From Homarus americanus (Eukaryota > Arthropoda > Malacostraca > Decapoda > Nephropidae), in contig NW_024756966.1 of assembly GCF_018991925.1 (NCBI RefSeq), forward strand, positions 1-64,000: 64,000 nt of DNA, written 5' to 3'. Positions within the stretch are counted from its first letter, which is position 1; the number at the start of each line of letters is the position of its first letter. Positions 24,135 to 35,800 of this stretch are shown one piece after another. Both the position numbers and the translations under genes were made by a program. A model generated the notes under the pieces. That model saw nothing but the letters and a program-made list of their open reading frames with translations, was not told the DNA's origin and did no database searches.

Positions 24135-25832
24135 TAGTATGTAATAAAAATGATATCATGAATTTTTTTTTAATTATGTTTCTTTTTTCTATCTACGATT
24201 ATAAATCACCTGTAGTGGGCAGGGTATGAAGGATGAGGGAAACTGCAGGGTAAAACACAGTGAAAAACTGATCATATGACACTAAAATGTTGGCTCTACA
24301 TGCTTTGTACATGAAGAAATTATTTATTTACTATAAATATTCTGCCAAAAAATCTGCCATGTCAGCAATGTTGTCGTCTGCTCGTTTCCATGCAACAACC
24401 AATCTGCTTGCTCCGAGCGTACTAGGACTTTATGTTTAATATGGCAGGGTGTCCGCAGGGCTCCAGAAGTTCGGTAAGATTCGGTAGGTTTCTTTGGTTG
24501 GTTAGGTCAGGTTCTAATAGGTTCTGTTCATTGCCACATCAATTTTATTACTTACTATCATCCAAAGATCATTTGTGGAAAAAATTAACATAATCCAACA
24601 ACTCCTTCTGGTGTTAGCAGTCTGCTACAAGATTGCTGATTTTTCCGAGTTTACATCTCTCACTGCAAAACCGTTTGAAAACATTCTTCTGAAATTATGG
24701 CTTCTTCAACCTTCTGTGACCCCTAGTGGGGTGGACAGTTGAGTAATGTTCTCTGATGTGTTTATAGACCCTTGGCCACACCTATATATATGAAAAAGGC
24801 TACTACAGCTTTTATCTTCTATGGAGAAATTCCCTCTAGTCGGTGCTATGGCCCGTCCACTCTTGTCCAGTATTATCAAAAGTGTACACCTATTTCACCC
24901 AACCCAAGTGTATGTACAGTATATAGCTCAGGTGAACCAATATATTCGCCAATAAACAACAGGAAATGTTTGGTTTCCTTACCTGGCGCACAGACAACGG
25001 CCTAGTCAATTTACTCCAACATAATCACTAAATGTAATATTCATAATAAAAAAATGTCATTGTGACTATTCCAATCTCGTTCCCCATTAAAAAAAATTAA
25101 AAACCACCTCAAAATTTTAATTCCTACCTAGAAGACAATTCTAATGGTCTAAACGCGTACCAATTTCTCCCCACTGCCATCTTATATCATTTTTTTTCAT
25201 TAACTGGCGTAAAAATTATGTTTATCTATAAAGTTCATTGCTTTAGAGTCTTAATTAGGTGGCTCCGCTTAGGCGCTTACCTTGGTTCCAAATCTTAGCA
25301 CAGTTCTTGGATCTCCTCCATCAAACACACACAGTGTTTGTCTTCCACCACAGTAAATAAAAGTATGTTTAATGATTTCTTACATTTTCCGGACACTCCA
25401 GCTAAATTCATATATTTCTATGTTTTAACTATAAGAAAAGTATTATATTTAATGTAATATTTTCCTTCTTGCACTCATAATGTTAACCATACAGTTAATT
25501 CTTGTGCAGGGGTTCGGACTAGCTCTCGCTCAGCTGCTTTACGCAACGAGCTTTATGTTATCTTACTCTTGATATTATATCAGTTCCTTATCGCTTGTAC
25601 ATTTAACCTTGTGTGATTAAAATTAACTACCAATGAAAAGAATTATTTAGATATATTTATAGGATTTGAACCAAGATATATGAAGCATGAAACTCACAAG
25701 AAGGAACCATTACTCCCCCATTACCTTGGAGTCTGTCGCACTAATTGTAGATGGCGCTGATCCGTCAAAACTACTCTCTGAATAATATATAATGTTAATT
25801 ATAAAATCGGACTTTTTAGCACATGCTTGGAA
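24135..25832. other. non-coding; two minus-strand donor-like sites
   Basis: No coding gene seen. On the minus strand CCAAG|GTAAGC (exon end at 25281) and CCAAG|GTAATG (exon end at 25725) match the splice-donor consensus and could end 5' UTR exons of the carrier gene. Not confirmed. Confidence 0.3.
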
Positions 25833-25844
25833 TGACTGCACACA

Positions 25845-26123
25845 AGGCCGTCCCTAGGAGGGTGCAGGGCCCGGGGCAATTCAGCCACTGCGGGACCCCA
25901 GATTATGCGGTCAGAGAAACCCACCCCCATCAACCCCCATGGGACTGTCGCTATGGATGGTAAGGTCACGGTTGCGATGGTGGCGTAAGCCGTCAGGTCA
26001 GATTAACCAGTCAACAGGTAATGTGTCCGAGGTCCCTGGGTCTAGTGCTGGGCCCCGCGGGGCCCCCACACGCGCGGGGCCCCGGGCGATCGCCCCTGTT
26101 CGCCCCCCCCTAAAGGATGAGCC
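25845..26123. mobile_element. GC-rich miniature transposon with 12-bp flanking repeats
   Basis: A 279-bp GC-rich insert lies between perfect 12-bp direct repeats TGACTGCACACA (25833-25844 and 26124-26135). Its ends are imperfect inverted repeats (AGGCCGTCCCTAGGAGGG against CCCCCCCCTAAAGGATGAGCC), and CCCGGGGC occurs inside both. The outline resembles hAT-type MITEs, but 12 bp is longer than the 8 bp usual for hAT. Confidence 0.75.
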
Positions 26124-26135
26124 TGACTGCACACA

Positions 26136-27290
26136 CTATATATGGCGTATTTGAAGAATAAAACATTGAAACAGCCACTTTACTCAAGATCAGTATACAG
26201 CTATAGGCATATACACATACAGATATAGACAGAAAGACATATAAGCAGACAGACAGATATAAGTAGACAAACATATGGACAGACAGACACGACACAGGAT
26301 AGCATATCTAAACGATATGACATAGACAGACAAATAAAATAATATATGACAAATAGATAGACATATTGATAAGATTCTGCATAAAACTGATATGACAGAC
26401 ATACAATCCGACAGAGATTCAGATTATTATACATATATGGTATGACAGAGAAACAGACAGACGGACCTCCCCTCCCTTACCCACTAATCTATTGCCACAC
26501 ATAAATAAGCTTTTGAGTCTTTCTTTTCACCCAACTCAAGAATTTCAAAACGAAGGAAACTCAATTTTTGAAGAGTGTTATGAAGGTATGTTAACGGTCT
26601 TTGGATAAATCCTAGTAGTTCATTCTCGCAGTGGTCTTAGACATTTTAGTTCATTGTCAATATACGGACTTAAATCCTTTCACATTTAACCTAAGCTAAT
26701 GTTGTTTCATGGTCAGGCTGTGTATTATGCTACTTCTCCTTACTGTTGGTCTACCACGATCTTAACCTAACAAGATATATACTGTACCCTAATATTCAAG
26801 GTTCATTCAGTTTTTACGTCTACCTCCTAAAGTATTAGATTATTCCATTTACTTGTATAATTTGAGGCTATTTCTTTATATATTAAAGCGAGTTATTTGA
26901 CATTTCATCTTTAACTCAGTTTTTATTGATATTTACTTTGAAGTCTTTGTTATACACTTAAACTTTACTCTTAAAACTGATTATATTTTTAGCTACGCCA
27001 TCAAAACCTAAAATATGTTATCATATTACATAGCTTGTGAATATGTCCCTTTATTTAACTTATTAAATCTTAGCTTTATTATACTGCAGTAGAAGTACAC
27101 ACAGGCTTTTAGAGACGGCTCTATGGAGGAGAATTTTCGCATGCTATCCCTTTAAGAGTGAAATATTTACGTTTTCTTTAATGTACACATGTATTCGTTT
27201 TCTGTAACAGTTATTCAAGATGAGTGGATAACTCTACCAAATTATGTCTAATATTGAAACGACATTGTGGTGTTGAAAGCAAGGGAATTG
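26136..27290. other. degenerate (ACAG/ATAG)n, then non-coding DNA
   Basis: 26200-26465 is an imperfect tetranucleotide repeat (ACAGACAG/ATAGACAG) that creates Cys/Leu/Ser-rich false frames on the minus strand. The rest is AT-rich with no gene seen. Confidence 0.6.
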
Positions 27291-27380
27291 TCGGCGTAAG
27301 AAGGTAGGGCATTGTCAGTGTCTGAAGGGAGGATATTGTCCGTATTTGAATGGAGTGTATTGTCGGTGTTTGAAGGGTGG
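27291..27380 (+). repeat. ~25-bp degenerate tandem repeat, interrupted by a transposon
   Basis: About four units with ATTGTC[GA]GTGT and TGAAGGG spaced ~25 bp. A further TTGTCGGTGTTT lies at 28272, beyond the transposon at 27381-28257, so the element landed inside this array. Confidence 0.65.
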
Positions 27381-27540
27381 CGGGGCCGGATTTACCAATA
27401 GGCCAAGTAGGCCATTGGCCTAGGGCCCACCGGTATCTGGGGGCCCCTGAAACTAATTTGTCGCGCAGCGTGCCAGCGTATAACCTTGTTTCAAGTGTAC
27501 TCCGAGTATTTCATTATATAATATATTTACAACCATAAGG

Positions 27541-27634
27541 GCCCCTGTACAATAAGTATAGGGCCTGGAGTATGGGGCCCCTGTACAATAAGTATAGGGC
27601 CTGGAGTATGGGGCCCCTGTACAATAAGTATAGG
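27541..27634 (+). repeat. 36-bp tandem repeat, 2.6 copies
   Basis: GCCCCTGTACAATAAGTATA starts at 27541, 27577 and 27613. Confidence 0.92.
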
Positions 27635-27826
27635 CCAGCAGTGGTCTTCAACTGGTGGGCCATGGGGTGGTTCTCAGGTGGGCCACGGACTAGGCCCTAT
27701 AGTAAAATGAAGAAAATAAGATAAAATAAGATAATAAAATATATATATATACATTTTTTAAATGTCCGTGTCCCACCATCGATCTACCAATCTATCTATT
27801 TATATATCTATCTATACATACATATA

Positions 27827-27828
<2 letters not shown>

Positions 27829-27879
<51 letters not shown>
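27829..27879. repeat. (GA)n microsatellite
   Basis: About 50 bp of uninterrupted AG dinucleotides inside the hAT-like element. Confidence 0.97.
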
Positions 27880-27882
<3 letters not shown>

Positions 27883-28529
27883 AAGTTCAAGAAACCTTCA
27901 GCGCCTTGACGTATAAAGGGCAGCATCATTTCGCGTTCAGTACGTGTCAGGGTTACCGTTGGTTTGCTGACAGCTCGCTCAGCCAGTCAGTATCTTCTCA
28001 GCCTCAGCTCAGTGATATTTTATATTGTGTACGCGGCACTCATTATTTACTAATGATATTTTACATGTTGCATTAAATGGACTTCAGAGTTATATTACGT
28101 GTATTTCTGTGTCTATTTTTTGTGATATTGGTATCTCTTATAGACTTACACTATTTTTTTTGCTTACATATTGTTGAAACATGCAAACATTTCTATAAAT
28201 TTGGGGGCCCACTGATGAGTTTGGCCTGGGGCCCACAAGTAGGGAAATCCGGCCCTGGGTGGGGGTGGGGGTTGTCGGTGTTTTAGCCCCCATAGCAGGA
28301 ACCGCCTTGTCGTCGAGGGGAGGGGGAGTTGAGGTCCCGATTATTTTTGAGTCGTGTCAGTTAACTAGCCCACCCAGCAGATCAGGCTTTCAGTTCTCTT
28401 GTCAATAATTAATATTCTTAAAACTTTACAATTGAAGAAAAATTCAATGTAAGCGTTATAAATATGTGACTTTCCTTTCTATGTGTACAAGATAATGATA
28501 CATAGTCTCAAACATCAGTAGCTACTAAA

Positions 28530-29200
28530 TATTAATGTTGTTTTCAAGTATGACTCAACCATTACCAATATGTTAATAAGAAATAGCCCAAGTGTTTATT
28601 GTATTCCATCTAGCAAATGTAATTGTAATTATGTAGGACAGACAGGAAAAACACTGCAGCTCAGAATCAAACAACATAAGTACAATATCAGAACAGCATC
28701 TGAAAGCAGTGCCCTGTTCGTTCATGTTAGGAATAATAATCATCCCATTGCTTGGGAAAAAAGCTTAGAAGTATTCAAATCATCTTGTGTCACAGAAAGA
28801 CTTCTGGTTGAAGCTAGTTTGATTAAGGAATTAAAATCAATAAACATTAGTGATGGTCAGTTCAAAACTGATAATATGTTACATAAATTTATTTGTCAGT
28901 GGCCCAAGGTTAAAAATGCCTTGAAAACCTTTGATCTAGATGTAGGATAGTTATTTAGTGGGTCCCTTATTTTTTACCTGACCTGACTAGTCACGTCGCC
29001 CCCTTCTCTTAAGCTCCTCTACGTGTGTGTTGGTGTGGGGATTAGTGGATGACATCATTATGACCTGACCTCATGTTTAATAAGGTCACCCTGTATATTT
29101 AAACCTCTCTCTGTCCATGTAATCCAGTTGCCTCTGAAGATGTCTTGAATAAAGACGAAAGCTAAGATGCTCCGTTGTTTCCCTTTTCGCGTGTGATATT
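28530..29200 (+). mobile_element. Penelope-like retroelement 3' end (GIY-YIG endonuclease)
   Basis: The frame up to 28950 gives the C-terminal endonuclease of a Penelope-like element. The leading YDSTITNMLIRNSP is the usual linker before the domain. VYCIPSSKCNCNYVGQTGKT carries the GIY-YIG signature (as VYC...YVG) with Cys residues between. It is followed by LRIKQHKYNIR, ALFVHVRNNNH and ERLLVEASLIKEL, the R-H-E core. The frame is intact to TAG at 28950, then ~250 bp of 3' region. The RT domain is missing (5' truncation). 29134-29160 resembles a hammerhead ribozyme core. Confidence 0.85.
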
Positions 29201-29206
29201 ATATAT

Positions 29207-29312
29207 CATAAGAAAATAAGGAGTCTGCAATGGGCCGGTTGGCCTGTGCATGGCAGCTCCTGTCGAGAGTTACTACCACTCTCTATCATCCATGAATCAC
29301 ACTTCTGGACTG
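29207..29312 (-). mobile_element. LINE 3' UTR fragment
   Basis: On the minus strand this matches the 3' end also found at 38820-38984 (GCCATGCACAGGCCAACCGG, then GACTCCTTATTTTCTTAT). It lies directly behind the Penelope 3' end. Confidence 0.75.
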
Positions 29313-29344
29313 TATTCACAGTTCTGGCTGCCTCTGGAACCGTG

Positions 29345-29548
29345 GCAAGGGTACAGGAGTCTTAGGTGACCAAGGGTACAGGAGTCTCAGGTGATCAAGG
29401 ATACAGGAGTCTCAGGTGATCAAGGATACATGAGTCTCAGGTGACCAAGGATACAGGAGTCTCAGGTGATCAAGCGTACAGGAGTCTCAGGTGATCAAGG
29501 GTACAGGAGTCTTAGATAAGTCTCAGCTGACCAAGGGTGTCTCAGGTG
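29345..29548 (+). repeat. 25-bp minisatellite, about 8 copies
   Basis: Units of AAGGGTACAGGAGTCTCAGG plus TGATC, with small changes (AAGGATACA, TGACC); the last copies decay. Confidence 0.9.
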
Positions 29549-29924
29549 TGAAAAATGGCGTCATACTTATACAGACTCTACTTTTACTTAGCCACAGTTA
29601 AAGATACAAAATTTACTTACACGGGTAATCTCCAACATACATAATCTCCTCCAACAAACTAATTAATCTCCCTAGCACATAAAGGGGCAGGTGGTCATGT
29701 ATAAAAGGAAACCAACCAATATAATTCTAGTGTTCATTATTTCCTGTAAAATATCACTTGCAGGAACACGTTCTAGTGCGAGTCATTTTCTTGTTGTAAA
29801 TGACATATGTCTTGTAGTTACTTCCTGAGTGCTGTGGTGTTGAGGTAATACTTGAGGTAGATTAATAAGCGTTACCTAGGTAATGAGCAAAGCAGCCGTC
29901 TCTCCGGACCCGCAGGTTCATATT

Positions 29925-29985
29925 CTCAGGTCCTCTTACCTGTTATAACGGGCGATTTCAATGCCAAGGATGTGTGATCATTCTT
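29925..29985 (+). mobile_element. possible LINE endonuclease fragment
   Basis: A short plus-strand stretch reads ITGDFNAKDV, the conserved GDFNAK block of non-LTR endonucleases, then a stop. Too short to classify. Confidence 0.4.
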
Positions 29986-30750
29986 TGGCCACTCAGTGAG
30001 CACCGCGACTGTTTAATGTTAATATAATCTATATATGTTAAGAGATAGATTACAGAACATAGAAGCTATTTACGTTTTTCTATTGCAAGAAATGGGTAAG
30101 ATGTTTGTAGCAATACTCATCTATTTGTTTTTAGTTTAGTTGGTCATTTCAAATATCCCTGATGAGTGGGATACAGCTTCACGTAGTAGAGCCCCGGCAG
30201 AGGGTCAACGACTTAAGTTCAGAACTTCAAAATTTGTCACAATCTTACGTTCTGCTTCCTAGTTCTTCGATATATATGTATTTTCTTAGGTCAACCTTAA
30301 TCGATATTATATTAGTTACAAACAATAACTTATAGTTATACACTTTAGAAAAGTTTCTCTGTATATGTGGGTTACAATAAATTCGACCACAGAAGTAAAA
30401 ACAAAAACAATAATAGTAATATGTTCACCCTCCGGAAACTGAGACTACAGTGGTGTCTGGGTAAGGTGGAAGAAGGTAACGGGACAAGGAGGGTGAACGA
30501 GGGGATGGGGGGTGAATCAGCTGGCTGGATGTGCTCCACGAGTCCACGAGCCACGTCAGTCAGGCGCAGGATACCATCACCGAAAGAACTAGGGAAGAAG
30601 TGTAGTTTGCACTAATTTGGAAACAAGGCAACGAATATATATGAAATTTCAGTGATGCAAGTGAATGCGTGTTTTTGTATTTCTGACAAGTGATAAAAAA
30701 GTATCAGGGATAGTCGCATAGCAGACCTCTGGAAACTCTAAGCCTTATTT
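29986..30750. other. upstream region of secreted-protein gene
   Basis: No gene recognised. An 82-codon frame at 30367-30615 has no supporting feature. Confidence 0.4.
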
Positions 30751-30760
30751 TATATATAAT
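30751..30760 (+). promoter_or_regulatory. TATA-like box
   Basis: TATATATAAT, 125-134 bases before the start codon of the secreted-protein gene. A start site near 30780-30795 would give a ~95-nt 5' UTR. AT-rich background makes this weak. Confidence 0.3.
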
Positions 30761-30884
30761 ACGAGAATTAAATGAGTAAGCCAAACACTCCAGTGATCTG
30801 TTGAATAACTTGTGAGGGACGCTTGAGTGAGGTGGTAACCCAAGAATACAGCACTCAACTAGCCATCCACGGTTCTAAACAAAT

Positions 30885-32888
30885 ATGTTGTGGAGGAAAA
30901 GTTATCAGGTGTGGGTAGTAGTGGTGGCGTCGATGGCGGTGTGGGCGGCGGGTGGTGAAGTTACCCACTCTTCCACGCCCATCAATAGAGACAGTGCACG
31001 CTTACAGGAGATCAGGAAGAAGATCTTGGATGTGGTAGGCAACTCAACATCGACGGTGTACAGTATGAGCGGATTGATGAATCTACTGCATACCGACACT
31101 GGGCGAGAGCTGGGTAGGCTCCTGGTGGAGGGAGTCATGCTGGGGGTGCAACAGAAGGATCGAAGTGCGCTCCTTGGTCAATTCTGGAAGGAGCTACAAG
31201 AGCGAGTCTCCCCTGAGCTGTTGGAGGCTTTTGATGACTATCGAGATTTCTTCTCTGGAATAGATATGGCAACGGTACCCCTTATGTGGGAGCAAATCTT
31301 CCAAAAGGACGAGCTGGGCAATAGTCTGGCCGGGATACCTCTCGGCCAGCTGGTTGACCTGGTACAACCCTCAGCTGCTAAGTATGGCATTGACATCCGG
31401 GCCTTTGTGAGCTCCCTCATGGGTAAAGGGGATAACAACGCCAAGGACCTCATAATTAACGCCATCAGCAATCTAGATTTATCAACTTTCATGAATTCAT
31501 TTTTAAACTCAACATCAAATACCAAATCGTTACAAGTGACAGAATCTGATCACAAGACGACCACCAACACCCGCCCCAAGAATGAAGAAAAACAAAAGAC
31601 TGGAAAAGGAAACAGAACCTTGCGGTTGTTCAGACCACTTGTGGCGTCACTGCTGCGTGAGTACGAAGTAGATTTAGACGCTGACGCTGTGCTGGATGTG
31701 TTGTCACCGCTTCTGAGTGGGGACCTGCTGGCCCAAGCCGCTCCTCTCCTGGCCATGTTCGGCTCTCAGGCCGGAGGGGGATTATCTCCCATCATTGCTA
31801 ATCTATTAGGGGGTGGAGGAGGACAACAAAAGCAACAGCAGATGGGTGGTCTTTTGGGAGGACTGGGCGCCCTGCTGGCGAGTGGAGGAGAGAACAAGAT
31901 GGACCTCGATGTTATGATCAATCTGGCATCAATGTTCATGGATAGTGGAAAACCTTCCAAAAAGAACACCATGAATAACAAAAAGAAGGAAAACCCTAGG
32001 AACAGTGGTTTTGATTTAGGTACTCTGGTAACTGTAGCAGGTCAATTGGCAGAGAAAAACGATATAAATGTCGCCTCCATTTTAGACACCGCAGCGCGTT
32101 TCCTTAAACCTGATTCTAAGAAGAAATCAACTCAACCGAATAACAAAGCACAACAAATCGTAGAAATACCAGCCAGTGAAAAGCGAAAGCCTGTTAAAGA
32201 AACAAGTAAATCTCAGCCCCCAAAAGTAGAAAGTAAAGCTACCCCGAAGCCGAACACCACATCTAAGAAAAGCAGGAGACAGAAGAATCTCATTGATGTA
32301 CTTGAACCAATACTTCTGTCAATGCAAACGGATAAGAAATGTAACCGCAAGATTAAAGATGCCATCCAATTTGGCAAGGCAATGCTGAACAACAAAATGG
32401 CCAGCCTGGGAGACATTAGCCAACTGATACCGTTCCTCTTGTCATCGGTGATGAGTGGGGATACCATGAACATGGGCCTAAACACAAACGACATGGTGGC
32501 TGCTATGAAACAAGCTTTGGCTTACGCCAGCTGGAGTGATTTCATGGAAAGTTTTGAGAACGAAAATTACCGTGAGACTTTTATCAGAAGCATCACCCCA
32601 CATATGGCGCAGCTTTTGGTACTCCTAGCTAATCAAGGTACCCAGGACAGGTTGTACGACGAAGCAATTCCCCGAATAGAGGCCTTTCTCGGTGCCTATG
32701 GTCTGCCTGGTGTTACCCTTCACAATTTCCCTGAGCGCCTCGCCCCAATAGTCGGACTCCTAGCCAAAGGCTGGAGTCTACCCTTTAATCCCACTACTAT
32801 CTTAGTGCCACTACGGGACTACCTGAAAGGTCTGCAGGCGTGGGCCAAAGCAGGGCTCACGCACCTCCGTAGTCTGTCTACACCAGAG
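30885..32888 (+). CDS. secreted-protein gene exon 1
   Basis: 668 codons from the start ATG to LRSLSTPE. The donor is CAGAG|GTTAGC at 32889, phase 0; only 14 further codons would be read before the intronic TAG. N-glycosylation sequons include NSTS, NRTL and NTTS. Confidence 0.88.
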
Positions 32889-35800
32889 GTTAGCAATTTG
32901 CATCATAATATGGTAGTCATAAGATCCTAGCTGTGAACCTATGTTGTGTTAACTACTCACTCATGCTTAATTACTAACAACACATTCAAATAAAGATGAT
33001 AATAACATCAGTTACATAACTCAATAGAAAAGTGGTATAATGAAAATAATATTTTCCAACAGCTCCCTTTAGTTCTCGACCTACATTCCCAAAGTGACTT
33101 CCAAAGATGCACGAGACATTTCAGGGTGGCACCACACAGCGCCCGCGGGTGTACTCCTCACTGTATAACGGGGTTCATAATTTAAGACACTTAACATCCT
33201 TTTTTCTACCTACATTGAGTAAAACAAACGAACTTTTTCCTTGAGTGATGTGTAAAGATTAAAATAAAAAGCTAATTATTCATTTCTCCGGTAGTTTGTT
33301 AATAGATGATGTATAGACAGGAATAGTCTCGACGAAGGTCATGAAACACGTAGGAGCTGAGATGTCATGACTGGAGAGCTTCATTCATCGGTGAATCTTG
33401 TCCTGAGAACAAAAGTGGAGGGGAGGGGCAATGTCAGAGTGACGCACGGAAGCCATGTCATTATAAAATCAGAGGAACATTTATGATGAAGCTTTGGAGG
33501 CGGTTTAGGCTTAGTTGTTTGCTAAGAAAGGAGCAGGAAAACAAACAAACGAACCACCGAGAACCCATATTCTTGGGACACTCACTTTACACAACGCCTG
33601 AAGAACGGGGGGTGGGGGGGTGCAAAAAATAACCCATGTAGAAGCCGGATTGATATGTATAAGAACAGGCATGATGTAACCAAGCTATTAAATAGCATAT
33701 GTATTGCATTAGGGTGTTATTTGTCATTGTAAATCCTATGTTACTGTAATATATTTTCGTATGTCTTTATGGTTTATTTTGTTATGCAGTACTATATTGT
33801 GTTTCTCGCCCCATAAATGTACTAGACTAAATAAGTAACCGTATAAATGTTTGTCAATTACCATACTAAATCCTCCTCCCTTCCCCCCTGATGTGACACA
33901 GGTAGAGACATTGGTAATGAGGTCACTGGAAGAGGAGGTGAGTAAGCCGGTGAGCGGGGTGATGACAAAGACCAGTGGGGCCTCGCCAGAGTGTCTGCCA
34001 CAGTTGCTGTGTCAGGTCAACTCAGGTCTTCCCCAGGATTCCCTCAAGGCCGCCGTCACCCGCATAGCCAGGTCAGTCAGTACACTTTTCAAACTGTCTG
34101 TATCGACTTAGGTGAGGGTGAAAGAAAGCATCTAATGATTCTAGTCGTAGCCGTGTCCCGTTGTGGTTTGACATATTATTATTATTTTGGCTGTCATATT
34201 GTTTACTGTATCCTAAGTGAGCCTTGCAGCTAGATGCTTTCTTACACCAGTTGGTATGGGGAAATGAACGTAGGAATTTCTGTAGTTATATGGGCACGGG
34301 GGTCGGGGAAACTGCAGTGGGAGCGGGTAAACAAAGTAAAAGATTACAGGGAAATAGTGTTAGGAATGATGACAAAACTAAATTAAACAGGGAGTTTAAA
34401 ACTAAACGCGGTAAAGGGAGGACTCAGAACACGACTAACTTAAATGTCTACTACGCGAACAGTAGAAGTATGAGAAACAAAATGGATGATATTAGGGCCT
34501 TGGTATGTACCGAAAAAATCGATATAATAGCAATCACTGAAACATGGATCAACCTAGCTCACGCGAGTTGCCGGTCGAATACCAAATTGCGGGCTACAAA
34601 TTGTTCCATACCGATAGGCAAACCAGGAAAGGAGGCGGAGTAGCAATCTATGTTAGGGATAATCTGAAGTGTGAAATAAATAAGGAAATAAAAACTGAGC
34701 GGAATACAGAAACAATTTGGATAGAATTAAGCGACGGTAGGGAAAAATTAATCACAGGAGTAATATATAGACCTCCCAATCTTGGTAGAGTCAATGAGCG
34801 ACTTATCTGGGATGAAATGCCCAGGGCTTCCATACACAACAAAGTCTGTATTGTAGGCGACTTTAACCTTGGCCAAATAGATTGGACTGACCTTACGGGT
34901 AACTCAGAATCAGAGGATTTTCTCGAGACGATCCAGGACTGTTTCCTAAGTCAACATATAACCGAACCCACACGGGGTAATAATATACTCGATTTAGTTC
35001 TGTCGAACAGAGAAAACCTCATTAGCAATGTCGAGGTAGGGAACGAACTTGCCAACAGCGATCACAAAGAAATTCGATTCCAGTTAGATTTTCAGGGCAG
35101 ACGTAAGGAAAATTCCACTAAAGTACCAGATTTCAGAAGGACAAACTTTGACAGTTTAAAGAGACAGCTGAGAGAGGGGGTGTCGCGCTTGGCCGTGAAC
35201 CTGACAGATGACTCCAACCTGATAACGACATCTGAGACTGCCGAGTTCCACGACAATTTAAATAATGAGTTACTTAATGCACAAAGGCAGAACATACCAT
35301 ACAAAAAACTCAGATCAGACAACAATGACCCTAAATGGATAAATAATTATTTAAAGAACATCATTGGCCAAAGGAAGGCTATAGGTAGAAGGATAACGCG
35401 TGGCGAAATTTACCTCTAGGATTATTATAAGATATTGGCGAGTAGGGTTAAAACCGAGATAAGGAAAGCCAAGAGGAATAATGAGGTAAGGATAGCAAGG
35501 GAGGCAAAGACAAACCCCAAAGGATTCTACCAAATGTATCAAGCTAAAACACGAGAAAAGATTGGACCAATACGGTCAGATACCGGCGAGCTCACTAATA
35601 ACGACGGAGAAATGAGCAATAATTTGAATAAATATTTTTCAACAGTTTTCACCATCGAAAATTTAAACATGATACCCGAGGCACCGACTCTATTCAGAGA
35701 TAGTGAAGAAAACAAATTAAGCGAGATAGTAGTGACTAGTAACGATGTTAGTAAGCAAATAGACAAACTAAAGCCTAATAAGTCACCTGGTCCCGATGAG

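Larger units (their letters stand above)
27381..28257. mobile_element. hAT-like MITE (877 bp)
   Basis: Long imperfect terminal repeats: CGGGGCCGGATTTACCAATA at the left and GGGAAATCCGGCCCTG at the right, each next to GGCCTAGGGCCCAC or GGCCTGGGGCCCAC. The CAGGGCCGGATTTAC type of end is typical of hAT elements. Inside are three 36-bp repeats (27541-27634), a second hAT-like motif CAGTGGTCTTCAACTGGTGG near 27637, and a (GA)n run. No transposase. Confidence 0.75.

Noticed and set aside
26110..26434. Cys/Leu-rich minus-strand frames resembling membrane proteins
   Set aside because: They translate a degenerate ACAG/ATAG tetranucleotide repeat in three frames.
30367..30615. 82-codon plus-strand frame upstream of the secreted-protein gene
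   Set aside because: No splice sites, domain or composition support; probably a chance frame.
30885..32930. Single-exon 681-residue gene
   Set aside because: The last 13 residues are read from intron 1; a donor at 32889 joins in phase to three further exons.
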